Shown in pieces: positions 1 to 6,288 of a stretch of DNA of 12,001 nucleotides. The position numbers and the translations under genes were made by a program. Every line of letters begins with the position of its first letter. Positions within the stretch are counted from its first letter, which is position 1. Under the pieces are notes generated by a model that made no database searches, was not told the DNA's origin, and saw only the letters and a list, made by a program, of their open reading frames with translations. The DNA is from Helicobacteraceae bacterium UBA6016 (lineage in GTDB: Bacteria; Campylobacterota; Campylobacteria; Campylobacterales; UBA6016), in NCBI GenBank assembly GCA_002428055.1, contig DIZY01000005.1, positions 1 through 12,001 on the forward strand. The letters are read 5' to 3'.

Positions 1-1
1 G

Positions 2-121
2 TTTCCGATTCCCCCGTTTACGGCAGGTCTATCCGAGCCCGACGAGGAGCAGGAGGAGTCGTATTTTGCGGCGTCCGATAAAATCTCTAGTTTTTCATCC
101 AAAATCATGCAAGGATTTTAG
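2..121 (+). CDS. C-terminal end of an unrecognised protein (partial)
   Basis: An open frame enters from the left edge and ends at TAG (119-121). It gives about 39 residues, starting FPIPPFTAGLSEPDEEQEES and ending in SSKIMQGF. The tail is acidic in the middle, then Ser/Lys-rich and soluble, with no membrane segment and no motif that I can assign to a family. I take it as real because it is open to the edge, has ordinary amino-acid composition, and is followed within about 25 nt by a hairpin with a T-run that would terminate it. The other two forward frames do not give a plausible protein tail here. Its function cannot be told from this fragment. Confidence 0.55.
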   Translation, partial: FPIPPFTAGLSEPDEEQEESYFAASDKISSFSSKIMQGF

Positions 122-142
122 ACGAAAGAGAAGAGTGGGGCT

Positions 143-172
143 AAAAATATTGCAAATAGCAATATTATTTTT
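143..172. terminator. Bidirectional intrinsic terminator between convergent genes
   Basis: An 8-bp perfect stem AATATTGC/GCAATATT (146-153 and 159-166) has a 5-nt loop AAATA. It is flanked by AAAAA on the left (143-147) and TTTTT on the right (168-172), so on either strand the hairpin is followed by a short U-tract. It sits between the plus-strand gene ending at 121 and the minus-strand gene whose stop codon is 165-167; the stop codon lies inside the right arm. The stem is AT-rich, so its strength is uncertain. Confidence 0.7.
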
Positions 173-1904
173 GCGCCAAATCCGCCTTTAACCGCTCAAA
201 CACCGCTTCCCACTCCTCAGAGACAGCTTTTCTATAAAGCTTTGCAGACGAGTACCACGGCGTAGTCGCACCCTCAATACCCCATCTCCAGTCAGGTGAG
301 GAGGGCAGTAGTATCCATGTCGGTTTGCCTTTTGTAGCGCACAGATGTGCCACGGAGGTATCGACGGTGATTACCATGTCTAGGCACTCTATAAGTGCGG
401 AAGTGTCTGTAAAATCGCTCAGATGCTCGCTCATGTCGATAAGTCCGAGCTCATTTTGGAGTAGCTGCATATCCGCCGCTTCAAACTCTTTTTGCAACGA
501 GACGAATGTGTAAGCGTCGTTTTTTAAGGTAGCGAAACTAGCCGCATCTACCGAGCGTAGCGTATCTCCAGTGTAGTCTTTGTTACCTCTCCATGCTATA
601 CCTATTTTTGGTTTGCCGCTTGGAAGTTTGGAGGCAAAAAAATCTACTTTATTCGCATCGTCCTTGATGTAGTCTATGTTTTGTGGGATTGCGTCCGCTC
701 TAATTGCAAGCGTCCGCAACAGTCCGATGAGGTTCGTGTGGTAGTCAAAATGCGGATTTTGAGCGACTATCTCATCTTGCGCCATCACTTTCATATCGAG
801 ATTTGAAGTTTTAAACAGCTCTTGTAACGGCTCTTGTGGGGAAAATATTATATTTGCGTTTTGGAGTTTTGGATGTTTTAGTAGTCTTGCGAAGTTGATG
901 GTATCGCCAAATCCTTGTTCATGGTATACGAGTAGTGTTTTGCCACTCATCTCCTCGCCATCATATATCGGCGCGCCGCACTCCAGACCAGTTTTTGGAC
1001 GGTATTCGTACAACTCTAGTCCTTTTTCGTAATCGCCAAAAAGCATTAGCAGAAGCCCTAGATTTGTCTTTGCCGCATTTTTTGGGTCACCTAGTTCTAT
1101 AGCCCTAGTAAACGCCTCTTTCGCCTCGTCAAATCTCGCCTCCCATTTGAGTAACACGCCTAGATTTATATGGTTTACCGCATCGTTTGGGTCTAGCTCG
1201 AACGCCTTGATAATCGCACCTTTTGCCTTTGAGAGTTCGCCTTTGTCGATTAGAATGCTGGAGATGTTGCAGTATGAGCCGGCGTGGTTTGGGTCTGCCT
1301 GAAGCACTGTGACGAAATATCCTAGCGCTTCGTCAAAGAGCTTTTGTTCGCTTTTCATAATGCCAAGTTCTATAAGCGCATCTTTTTGTGCTTTTGGGTA
1401 GTTGAGGGCTATCTTATATGCTTCCTCGGCTGCTTCGTACTCTTTTTTGGCTCTTAGCGCATTGCCTAGCGTGATTAGCGCATTGCCGTCCGTGCTATCC
1501 ATTTCAAAGGCTTTTGCTGCTTCGCTTATCGCCTCATCTAGCCGCCCTAGTTTTAGCGCCGTTTTTGCTAGATTATGCCTTGCCGTTATGAAGCTAGGAT
1601 CTAGGACTATCGCATTTTTGTATAGGTTTGCCGCTTTTTCCAGCTCGCCCTCTTTTGAGAGTATATTTGCAAGGTTGTTGATGGTCTGCGGGTTTCTCGG
1701 GTTTACTTCCAGTGATTTTTGGTAGGCGTTTGCCGCCGCTTCGTTTTTGCCTTCGTTTGCGAGCAGTACGCCTAAGAGATTGAGGCTACGAAACTCTTTT
1801 TTATCGACCCTTAGGCACTCATTCGCCCATTTTTTCGCCACCTCATAATCACCGGATTCAAAAGCGTTTGCCGCCTTGTTGTATAGCTCATCAGTTTTTT
1901 GCAA
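165..1904 (-). CDS. TPR-repeat protein with C-terminal GT9-like (heptosyltransferase-type) domain
   Basis: A 579-aa protein. Residues about 5-310 are a run of roughly eight tetratricopeptide repeats with the usual spacing (for example LGVLLANEGKNEAAANAYQK and LGVLLKWEARFDEAKEAFTR). Residues about 320-560 carry motifs of the GT-B / glycosyltransferase family 9 type: EQGFGDTINFARLL (329-342), KIGIAWRGN (433-441), and VITVDTSVAHLCATKGKPTW (511-530) followed by a Trp-rich PDWRWG. Proteins of this layout are widespread and poorly characterised; the GT9 relation suggests sugar transfer to a surface polymer or protein, but donor and acceptor cannot be inferred. There is no signal peptide, so it is probably cytoplasmic. 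The start is TTG (1902-1904), because no in-frame ATG or GTG precedes the first repeat; a weak AAAGAG lies upstream. It overlaps the end of dedA by 14 nt and is last in the operon. Confidence 0.85.
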   Translation of the reverse strand: MQKTDELYNKAANAFESGDYEVAKKWANECLRVDKKEFRSLNLLGVLLANEGKNEAAANAYQKSLEVNPRNPQTINNLANILSKEGELEKAANLYKNAIVLDPSFITARHNLAKTALKLGRLDEAISEAAKAFEMDSTDGNALITLGNALRAKKEYEAAEEAYKIALNYPKAQKDALIELGIMKSEQKLFDEALGYFVTVLQADPNHAGSYCNISSILIDKGELSKAKGAIIKAFELDPNDAVNHINLGVLLKWEARFDEAKEAFTRAIELGDPKNAAKTNLGLLLMLFGDYEKGLELYEYRPKTGLECGAPIYDGEEMSGKTLLVYHEQGFGDTINFARLLKHPKLQNANIIFSPQEPLQELFKTSNLDMKVMAQDEIVAQNPHFDYHTNLIGLLRTLAIRADAIPQNIDYIKDDANKVDFFASKLPSGKPKIGIAWRGNKDYTGDTLRSVDAASFATLKNDAYTFVSLQKEFEAADMQLLQNELGLIDMSEHLSDFTDTSALIECLDMVITVDTSVAHLCATKGKPTWILLPSSPDWRWGIEGATTPWYSSAKLYRKAVSEEWEAVFERLKADLAQK

Positions 1905-2499
1905 TTTTTACTCTTTTTTTGGTGTAGTAGTATATGAAAGCTACGATAGAGAGAGCTATGGCGGCGTATCCGACAAGGTGTGTGTACTGCTTGATTTGCT
2001 CGATATTATTGCCTATGAAATACCCTAGTGCCGTAAGTACGACCATCCAGACGAATGCCCCAAGCGAGGTAAACAGCATAAATCTCCAAAGCCTCATCTT
2101 CGCAAGCCCCGCAGGGATGGAGATGTAATGGCGGGCTACGGGGATGAGGCGACCTAGGAATGTCGTGATTTCGCCGTAACGCCTAAAGAAGTAGTCCATC
2201 TGCGCCAATCTGCGGCGGGAGACGAGGATTTTTTTGCCGTGGTTCCATAGAAAGCTTCTACCGTATCTGCGTGAAACGACATAGTTAATGAGCGCCCCCA
2301 CTAGACTTCCCGCTGTTCCCGCTACGACGCTAAGAGTCGCACTCAGCTCGCCCTGATGTGCCAAATATCCGGCAGGTATCATCACAAGCTCGCTAGGTAT
2401 CGGAAATACGGTGCTCTCTAGCGCCATAAGCACGAATATTCCGATATATCCCCAGTCGCTCACTATCCGCACAAAAAACTGTGCTATCTGCTCCGTCAT
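1891..2499 (-). CDS. DedA family (SNARE-associated / VTT domain) membrane protein
   Basis: A 202-aa integral membrane protein. The DedA signature is clear: ESTVFPIPSELVMIPAGYLA (28-47) with the acidic residue and Pro-rich re-entrant segment, FLGRLIPVARHYISIPAGLAKM (114-135) with the conserved Arg and Pro residues, and further hydrophobic segments at about 13-30, 53-75, 138-162 and 174-192. The family acts in the inner membrane; members are needed for membrane homeostasis and proton-motive-force maintenance, and some recycle undecaprenyl phosphate or move phosphatidylethanolamine. Which role applies here is not decidable from sequence. The ATG start (2497-2499) overlaps the moaE stop as ATGA, and the 3' end overlaps the TPR/GT9 gene by 14 nt, so it is translated from the moaDE transcript. 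Confidence 0.92.
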   Translation of the reverse strand: MTEQIAQFFVRIVSDWGYIGIFVLMALESTVFPIPSELVMIPAGYLAHQGELSATLSVVAGTAGSLVGALINYVVSRRYGRSFLWNHGKKILVSRRRLAQMDYFFRRYGEITTFLGRLIPVARHYISIPAGLAKMRLWRFMLFTSLGAFVWMVVLTALGYFIGNNIEQIKQYTHLVGYAAIALSIVAFIYYYTKKRVKIAKN

Positions 2500-2939
2500 G
2501 AGAGTAGCCCCGCTGAGGGTAATGCCGTGCTTCTATCCTCTGCATACACCCGTTTGCCGCCTCTAAGGTCGTACTTCCAGATAGGAGCCTTCGCCTTGAA
2601 GTCCTCCACAAAGTCGTTAATGAGCGCTAACGCCACTTTTCGTTTTGGGCTAAGCACTGCGGCGATATAGCTAGTTGTGTGTAGCGGCACATCACCACGA
2701 GAGTGCGCCATCAGTATCAGAGCATTTTGCTCCTTTGCCTTTGTCTGCCATGCCTCAAACCAAGAGGTTAGGATGGGCTCGTAAATATCGAAGCTCAAGC
2801 CTTCGATACCGTCCTCGTCTCGCACGATACCGACAAATGTGATAAAAGCGCCGAAATTTTGCGTTTTGTACTCGTCATGCCAGCCGTTAAAAATCCGCTC
2901 GACATTAAGCGAACCGTCATAAAGCGAAAGCATACTCAT
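2496..2939 (-). CDS. moaE: Molybdopterin synthase catalytic subunit MoaE
   Basis: About 147 aa. MoaE forms a heterotetramer with MoaD and transfers two sulfurs from the MoaD thiocarboxylate to cyclic pyranopterin monophosphate, making molybdopterin for molybdoenzymes. Visible family features, numbered from the ATG used here, are GAFITFVGIVRD (30-41), the His segment HSRGDVPL (79-86), the Arg-containing SPKRKVAL, and FKAKAPIWK, whose K115 and K122 match by spacing the two essential lysines of E. coli MoaE (K119 and K126). I chose ATG at 2937-2939 because it overlaps the moaD stop as ATGA; an in-frame GTG at 2948 would add three residues. It lies directly after moaD, as expected for the complex, and overlaps dedA by 4 nt. 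Confidence 0.93.
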   Translation of the reverse strand: MSMLSLYDGSLNVERIFNGWHDEYKTQNFGAFITFVGIVRDEDGIEGLSFDIYEPILTSWFEAWQTKAKEQNALILMAHSRGDVPLHTTSYIAAVLSPKRKVALALINDFVEDFKAKAPIWKYDLRGGKRVYAEDRSTALPSAGLLS

Positions 2940-3157
2940 CCGCCGCACACCGGAGGCAGTATCGATATTTTATCGCCGTCTTTGAGTGGCATATTTTTGT
3001 CGCTCGTTAGAGTGTCGTTGACCGCTATCGCCGAGTTTGCCAGCCACGGTTTCAACTCTTCTATCTTTTGCAGTTTTGCACCCAGTTCTGAAAGCGTCAC
3101 CGCCTCAAATTCCATCTCGCCGATACCGATAGGACCTAGAAATTCTACTTTTACCAA
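2936..3157 (-). CDS. moaD: Molybdopterin synthase sulfur carrier subunit MoaD
   Basis: A 73-aa ubiquitin-fold sulfur carrier. It begins VKVEFLGPIG and ends KDGDKISILPPVCGG; the terminal Gly-Gly is the site that is adenylated and converted to a thiocarboxylate before sulfur is handed over in the MoaD-MoaE complex. I place the start at TTG 3155-3157, since AAGG lies 7 nt upstream and the length then matches the family. The frame stays open to a TTG at 3205, which would add 16 residues (FNPSFCTIKIKKGASL) not expected in MoaD. It is the first gene of the minus-strand moaD-moaE-dedA-TPR/GT9 operon and faces away from the toxin-antitoxin operon. Confidence 0.92.
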   Translation of the reverse strand: MVKVEFLGPIGIGEMEFEAVTLSELGAKLQKIEELKPWLANSAIAVNDTLTSDKNMPLKDGDKISILPPVCGG

Positions 3158-3176
3158 AGAAGCGCCTTTTTTAATT

Positions 3177-3205
3177 TTTATGGTACAAAAGCTTGGATTA
3201 AACAA
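3177..3205 (-). promoter_or_regulatory. Possible promoter of the moaD operon
   Basis: On the minus strand, TTGTTT (3205-3200) and CATAAA (3182-3177) are separated by 17 nt. This would place transcription start near 3170, about a dozen nt before the chosen moaD TTG start. The match to the sigma-70 consensus is only moderate. Location is the main support. Confidence 0.3.
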
Positions 3206-3228
3206 GAGGAAGAGCGTCGTAAATTATC

Positions 3229-3257
3229 TTGACTTTGTATCTCAAATGAGATACACT
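3229..3257 (+). promoter_or_regulatory. Sigma-70 promoter of the relB-yafQ operon
   Basis: TTGACT (3229-3234) and TACACT (3252-3257) are separated by exactly 17 nt. Transcription would start near 3264, about 24 nt before the antitoxin ATG. The spacer is almost wholly filled by a palindrome (see next entry), so occupancy of that site would block RNA polymerase. Confidence 0.7.
3236..3255. promoter_or_regulatory. Palindromic operator for toxin-antitoxin autoregulation
   Basis: A perfect inverted repeat, TGTATCTCA - AA - TGAGATACA (9-bp arms, 2-bp centre), lies between the -35 and -10 boxes and overlaps the -10. RelB/DinJ-type antitoxins bind such palindromes through their N-terminal ribbon-helix-helix domain, alone or with toxin, and repress their own operon. 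The palindrome and its position are seen directly; the binding protein is inferred from the adjacent gene. Confidence 0.7.
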
Positions 3258-3287
3258 TTTTGCAAAAACACAAAATAGGATTTCACC

Positions 3288-3545
3288 ATGACCAAAAGCA
3301 CGATGATACACGCACGGATTGAGCCTAGCTTAAAGATAGAGACCGAAAAGACGCTAAGTGAGCTAGGGCTTAATATGACGCAAGCGATTACGCTTTTTTT
3401 GCAACAAGTAAGGCTCCAAAAAGGTTTGCCGTTTGAGGTAAAGCTCCCGACAAAAGAGACGCAAAAAGCGCTTAGTGAGTTGGAAAATAGAGAGGGTAAG
3501 AAGTTTGCTAGCGTGGACGCACTATTTGATGATTTGGAAAACTAA
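3288..3545 (+). CDS. RelB/DinJ family type II antitoxin
   Basis: An 85-aa protein. The N-terminal part, starting MIHARIEPSLKIETEKTLSE and running into GLNMTQAITLFLQQV (about 28-42), is the strand plus two helices of the RelB/DinJ ribbon-helix-helix DNA-binding domain. The linker KGLPFEV is typical of DinJ relatives, and the acidic C-terminal tail (ALSELENREGK...DALFDDLEN) would wrap the toxin. It neutralises the adjacent YafQ-type RNase and represses the operon. An AGGA (3277-3280) 7 nt upstream supports the ATG at 3288. The toxin gene begins 3 nt after the stop codon, as is normal for these pairs. Confidence 0.93.
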   Translation: MTKSTMIHARIEPSLKIETEKTLSELGLNMTQAITLFLQQVRLQKGLPFEVKLPTKETQKALSELENREGKKFASVDALFDDLEN

Positions 3546-3548
3546 ACT

Positions 3549-3821
3549 TTGTTAGAAATATTCCGCACTAGCGGCTTCAAGTCGGACTTCAAAAAGCTAA
3601 ACACTGATGACAAAGATAGACTTAAGATGGTATTGCAAACCCTTGTAAACAGTGATCCGCTTGACGCAAAATACAAAAACCATATATTGATAGGCAATTA
3701 TAACGGCTGTTCGGAGTGTCACATAAAGCCTGACTTGCTTTCGATATACAAGGCAGAAACCGAGCTGAATGAGCTACAACTTGTCAGGATTGGCTCACAT
3801 GTTCAACTTTTTAGGAAGTAA
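3549..3821 (+). CDS. YafQ family type II toxin (ribosome-dependent mRNA interferase)
   Basis: A 90-aa RelE-superfamily protein. The C-terminal half matches YafQ closely: NHILIGNYNGCSECHIKPD (44-62), a YK pair at 67-68, and RIGSHVQLF (80-88). H45, H58, D62, H84 and F88 align by spacing with E. coli YafQ H50, H63, D67, H87 and F91, the residues used in cleaving mRNA in the ribosomal A site, so the active site looks intact. The residue after D62 is Leu, where E. coli has Trp. The start is TTG 3549-3551, since no ATG or GTG is available at the expected position; the weak start may help keep toxin below antitoxin. Confidence 0.92.
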   Translation: MLEIFRTSGFKSDFKKLNTDDKDRLKMVLQTLVNSDPLDAKYKNHILIGNYNGCSECHIKPDLLSIYKAETELNELQLVRIGSHVQLFRK

Positions 3822-4031
3822 TAATTGTTTATGTTTGGTGCTATTTAAAGCCGCCACTGCAAAACCAATTGTTATTAGCGAGGGCTTGATACATGGCTTT
3901 TTAATCTTCTTTTTGCACTGATGTTCTCAATTTCTGTGATTTGTTTGATTTTAACGCATAATCTTTTATATAGAAGATTGAGGTATGGAAAGCCAATCAG
4001 AGTTAAAATAAACCAAAAAAGAAAGTAGCCC
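3822..4031. other. Intergenic, AT-rich, no gene recognised
   Basis: About 210 bp separate the toxin from mqnA. The stretch is AT-richer than its flanks. A minus-strand frame is open here and on into mqnA (3875-4474) but has no start codon within this interval, so I do not call a gene. A short plus-strand frame (ATG near 3921, about 35 codons) has no ribosome binding site. No strong hairpin terminator for the toxin operon is visible. Confidence 0.5.
3945..3974 (+). promoter_or_regulatory. Possible promoter of the mqnA-flippase-hemerythrin operon
   Basis: TTGATT (3945-3950) and TATAGA (3969-3974) are separated by 18 nt. This predicts transcription from about 3981, some 50 nt before the mqnA GTG start. 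The match is moderate, and the choice depends on this being the only gap in front of the operon. Confidence 0.35.
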
Positions 4032-4682
4032 GTGAATATCGCTAATATCTCATACCTAAACCTCCTACCGTTTCGGTTTTTTCTCAAAAAAAAGCCAAAA
4101 CTATTTGCCCAAAAACTCCAAAGTACGAAGCGGGGGTCGTATCCTTCCAAAATCAATGAGATGTTTCGCCGTAAGCTTGTGGACGCTGCATTTGTGTCAT
4201 CTGTCGAGAGTACGAGGGCGAATAGGACTTCTAGCGGGATAGTGGCAAAAGGTGCGGTCAAAAGCGTGATTATAAAGCTAGGCGAGTGCAAAAGCGACAA
4301 TGAGTCGGCTACTTCAAACACTCTTGCCCGTGTGCTTGGTCTAGAGGGCGAGGTCTTTATAGGGGATAAGGCGCTGTTAAAATACCTTTTGGCTCCGTCA
4401 GAATATATAGATTTGGCTGGTTTGTGGCACAAAAAGACGGGCTTGCCTTTTGTTTTTGGCAGGTTTTGCTTCAACCGACACGGTGCACGCTACAAAAGGC
4501 TCTCAGACGAGTTTCGTTGCCGCAAAATCAACATACCGCACTATCTGATGGAGCGGGAAGCTAGGCAAAAGGGCTTTAAAACGAAAGATGCAAAAGAGTA
4601 TCTGAAGCTAATTAGCTACTCGGTCGGCGCAAAAGAGGAGCGGGGCTTTGCTCTCTTTATGAAAAAAGCGAAAAAGCTTTGA
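4032..4682 (+). CDS. mqnA: Chorismate dehydratase MqnA (futalosine menaquinone pathway)
   Basis: A 216-aa MqnA/MqnD-family protein. MqnA dehydrates chorismate to 3-enolpyruvyl-benzoate, the first committed step of menaquinone synthesis through futalosine, the route used by Campylobacterota. The N-terminus NIANISYLNLLPFRFFLKK is the family opening seen in that phylum (a SYLN/DYIN motif contacting substrate). Further family-like segments are VDAAFVSSVES (about 50-60), GEVFIGDKALLKYL (about 115-128) and DLAGLWHKKTGLPFVFGRFC (about 136-155). The start is GTG at 4032-4034; an ATG is not available and the ribosome binding site is weak. The stop codon overlaps the flippase start as TTGA. Assignment to MqnA rather than MqnD rests on the N-terminal motif and is fairly confident. 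Confidence 0.88.
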   Translation: MNIANISYLNLLPFRFFLKKKPKLFAQKLQSTKRGSYPSKINEMFRRKLVDAAFVSSVESTRANRTSSGIVAKGAVKSVIIKLGECKSDNESATSNTLARVLGLEGEVFIGDKALLKYLLAPSEYIDLAGLWHKKTGLPFVFGRFCFNRHGARYKRLSDEFRCRKINIPHYLMEREARQKGFKTKDAKEYLKLISYSVGAKEERGFALFMKKAKKL

Positions 4683-5914
4683 AAAAGGCATTTTTACTCA
4701 GCATTGTTTTTACGATTGCCTCCATTGCCGTTTCGCTGTTTTTCAAAAGTTTAGTCGCCTCCATCTTCCCAAAAACCTCCCTTGCGCTTTTTTTTACCGC
4801 TATCGACATAGTCGGTATTTTCATGCTGCTTTTTATCGGCTTCAGGGCTTCTATGGCCGTCGCTTACAACAAAGGCACGGATGCGGCGCAGATACTCGGC
4901 ATCTTCAGGCTCGCCGTCTTTGCGGTCTCAGTCATAGGCTTTTTGTCTAGCCTTGCCCTTACGGCTCTCTCCGATTTTTCGGTCTCTGCGTTGTATCTGT
5001 TTTTGCTGTTTGCCTCTTTCGGGTTTTATACATATTTTTCAAATCAGCTCAGTATGTATAGACTTTACGCCGACATCAACGCTACGACGCTACTGGAGCC
5101 TATCGCCGCTCTTGCGTGGTTCGCTCTTTTGTACTACACTTTTTTGATTCACTCCTTTGATGTGTTGTTTCTCTCCTCCATTTTTGGACTAGCCAGCATA
5201 AGTGTGTACATATTTGTCCGCAAAAATAGGCTTTACGGGGAGCCGCCGTTTTTGCGCATCTCGCTGGATGAGGGTACGAGGAGCTTTATCAAAAACTCGA
5301 TACTCGGCGGAATGGAATTTGTATTTGGAATGCTTATCATATACCTTGCCGTGCTCTTCGTCGGGTATGAGTTTTCATTAGAGATTTTGGGCGATTTTCA
5401 GGTGGTGGTCAAGAGCTTTTTTATGTATTTTATCGCCATTTTTATCTTTCCGATAGTCAAGTTTATTTTGCCGGAGCTTTCACATCTTGTCTCTCAAAAA
5501 GAGTTTGACGGTATCCGAAAGCTCAACGGCTTTGCCTTTAGGTATGCTCTGTTTTCGGGTGCGGCGGTATTTTTGCTCTGTCTGTTTTTTTCCTCTTTCG
5601 TCATCTCTCGGCTATTCGGCGAGAGCTATATGCTTGCCGCAAATGCTTTGACGACGCTATCTATCGCTATCTTTTTTGTCTCAATGAACACCTATCAGGT
5701 GGCGGTGCTAAAGTCTCTTGATAGATTTTTTCTGTCGATGATCGTGAGGGCTTGCGGGAGCGTGCTATTTCCGTTTTTTGCGTTTTTGACGCACTATATC
5801 TCACCCACACTCACAGGCGTGAGCGTCGCACTGGTGCTCAGCTACGCCTCTATGGCGTGCATATCGTACTATTTTTCAAGAAGAGAGCTACGAAATATCA
5901 AAGGAGATATATGA
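4679..5914 (+). CDS. MOP-superfamily polysaccharide flippase / polysaccharide biosynthesis membrane protein
   Basis: A 411-aa, very hydrophobic protein with about 12 predicted membrane helices spread evenly (for example about 5-25, 37-58, 73-97, 102-118, 137-155, 209-231, 243-264, 289-311, 321-340 and two more before the end), separated by short charged loops. The pattern, the length, the loop SFIKNSILGGMEF before the central helices and the basic C-terminal RRELR suit the Wzx/MATE-like MOP superfamily, which flips lipid-linked sugars across the inner membrane. The substrate is unknown and no sugar-synthesis genes adjoin it. The start is TTG 4679-4681, overlapping the mqnA stop by 4 nt; the stop overlaps the hemerythrin ATG as ATGA. 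Translational coupling with mqnA is therefore likely. Confidence 0.82.
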   Translation: MKKAFLLSIVFTIASIAVSLFFKSLVASIFPKTSLALFFTAIDIVGIFMLLFIGFRASMAVAYNKGTDAAQILGIFRLAVFAVSVIGFLSSLALTALSDFSVSALYLFLLFASFGFYTYFSNQLSMYRLYADINATTLLEPIAALAWFALLYYTFLIHSFDVLFLSSIFGLASISVYIFVRKNRLYGEPPFLRISLDEGTRSFIKNSILGGMEFVFGMLIIYLAVLFVGYEFSLEILGDFQVVVKSFFMYFIAIFIFPIVKFILPELSHLVSQKEFDGIRKLNGFAFRYALFSGAAVFLLCLFFSSFVISRLFGESYMLAANALTTLSIAIFFVSMNTYQVAVLKSLDRFFLSMIVRACGSVLFPFFAFLTHYISPTLTGVSVALVLSYASMACISYYFSRRELRNIKGDI

Positions 5915-6288
5915 GCGGTTTGCCAAATGAGCTAAAGGTTGGTCTGGAGTCGATAGATGCGAGACACGAGGAGTTTTGGGCTCTTTTTGAGAGGTTGAAA
6001 GTCGCTAGTGACGCCGAATTTATCGCACTTTTTGAAGAGGTGGTGGAGCATACCAAGGCGCATTTTGCGCAGGAAGAAGCCGATATGGAAGGCTATGCGA
6101 ATAAATACGAACACGAGCAGGAGCACAAAAAAGCGCTTGAGGAGATGTGGTACTTTATGGATAAAGCCAAAAGCGGCAAGCTATTTTTTGCCAAAGCATA
6201 TGTCAAAGATAGGCTCGGCGACTGGTTTCGTACGCACCTACTCAACATGGACAGCGACCTAGCGAGGGTGATAAGACTACGAGGCTAA
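5911..6288 (+). CDS. Bacteriohemerythrin (single-domain O2-binding di-iron protein)
   Basis: A 125-aa four-helix hemerythrin. All seven expected di-iron ligands are present and correctly spaced: H19 (DARHEEF), H51 and E55 (HFAQEE), H68 and H72 (HEQEH), H109 and D114 (THLLNMD). It should bind O2 reversibly between two irons; in microaerophiles such proteins are thought to store, sense or deliver O2 or protect oxygen-sensitive enzymes. It has no signal peptide or membrane segment, so it is cytoplasmic. The start at 5911 is fixed by AAGGAG (5901-5906) just upstream and by the ATGA overlap with the flippase stop; a longer open frame reaching back to 5752 lies inside the flippase gene and is not used. 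It is the last gene of its operon. Confidence 0.93.
   Translation: MSGLPNELKVGLESIDARHEEFWALFERLKVASDAEFIALFEEVVEHTKAHFAQEEADMEGYANKYEHEQEHKKALEEMWYFMDKAKSGKLFFAKAYVKDRLGDWFRTHLLNMDSDLARVIRLRG

Noticed and set aside
1402..1725. 107-codon plus-strand frame opposite the TPR repeats
   Set aside because: The Ala/Ser-rich antisense shadow of the TPR coding sequence.
3875..4474. A 199-codon minus-strand open frame opposite mqnA and the preceding gap, with a hydrophobic stretch near its end
   Set aside because: It runs antisense to mqnA for most of its length, has no start codon or ribosome binding site in the intergenic part, and the opposite strand clearly encodes MqnA.
5752..5910. N-terminal extension of the hemerythrin frame
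   Set aside because: It lies inside the flippase gene; the AAGGAG site and ATGA overlap fix the start at 5911, and all hemerythrin ligands follow that start.
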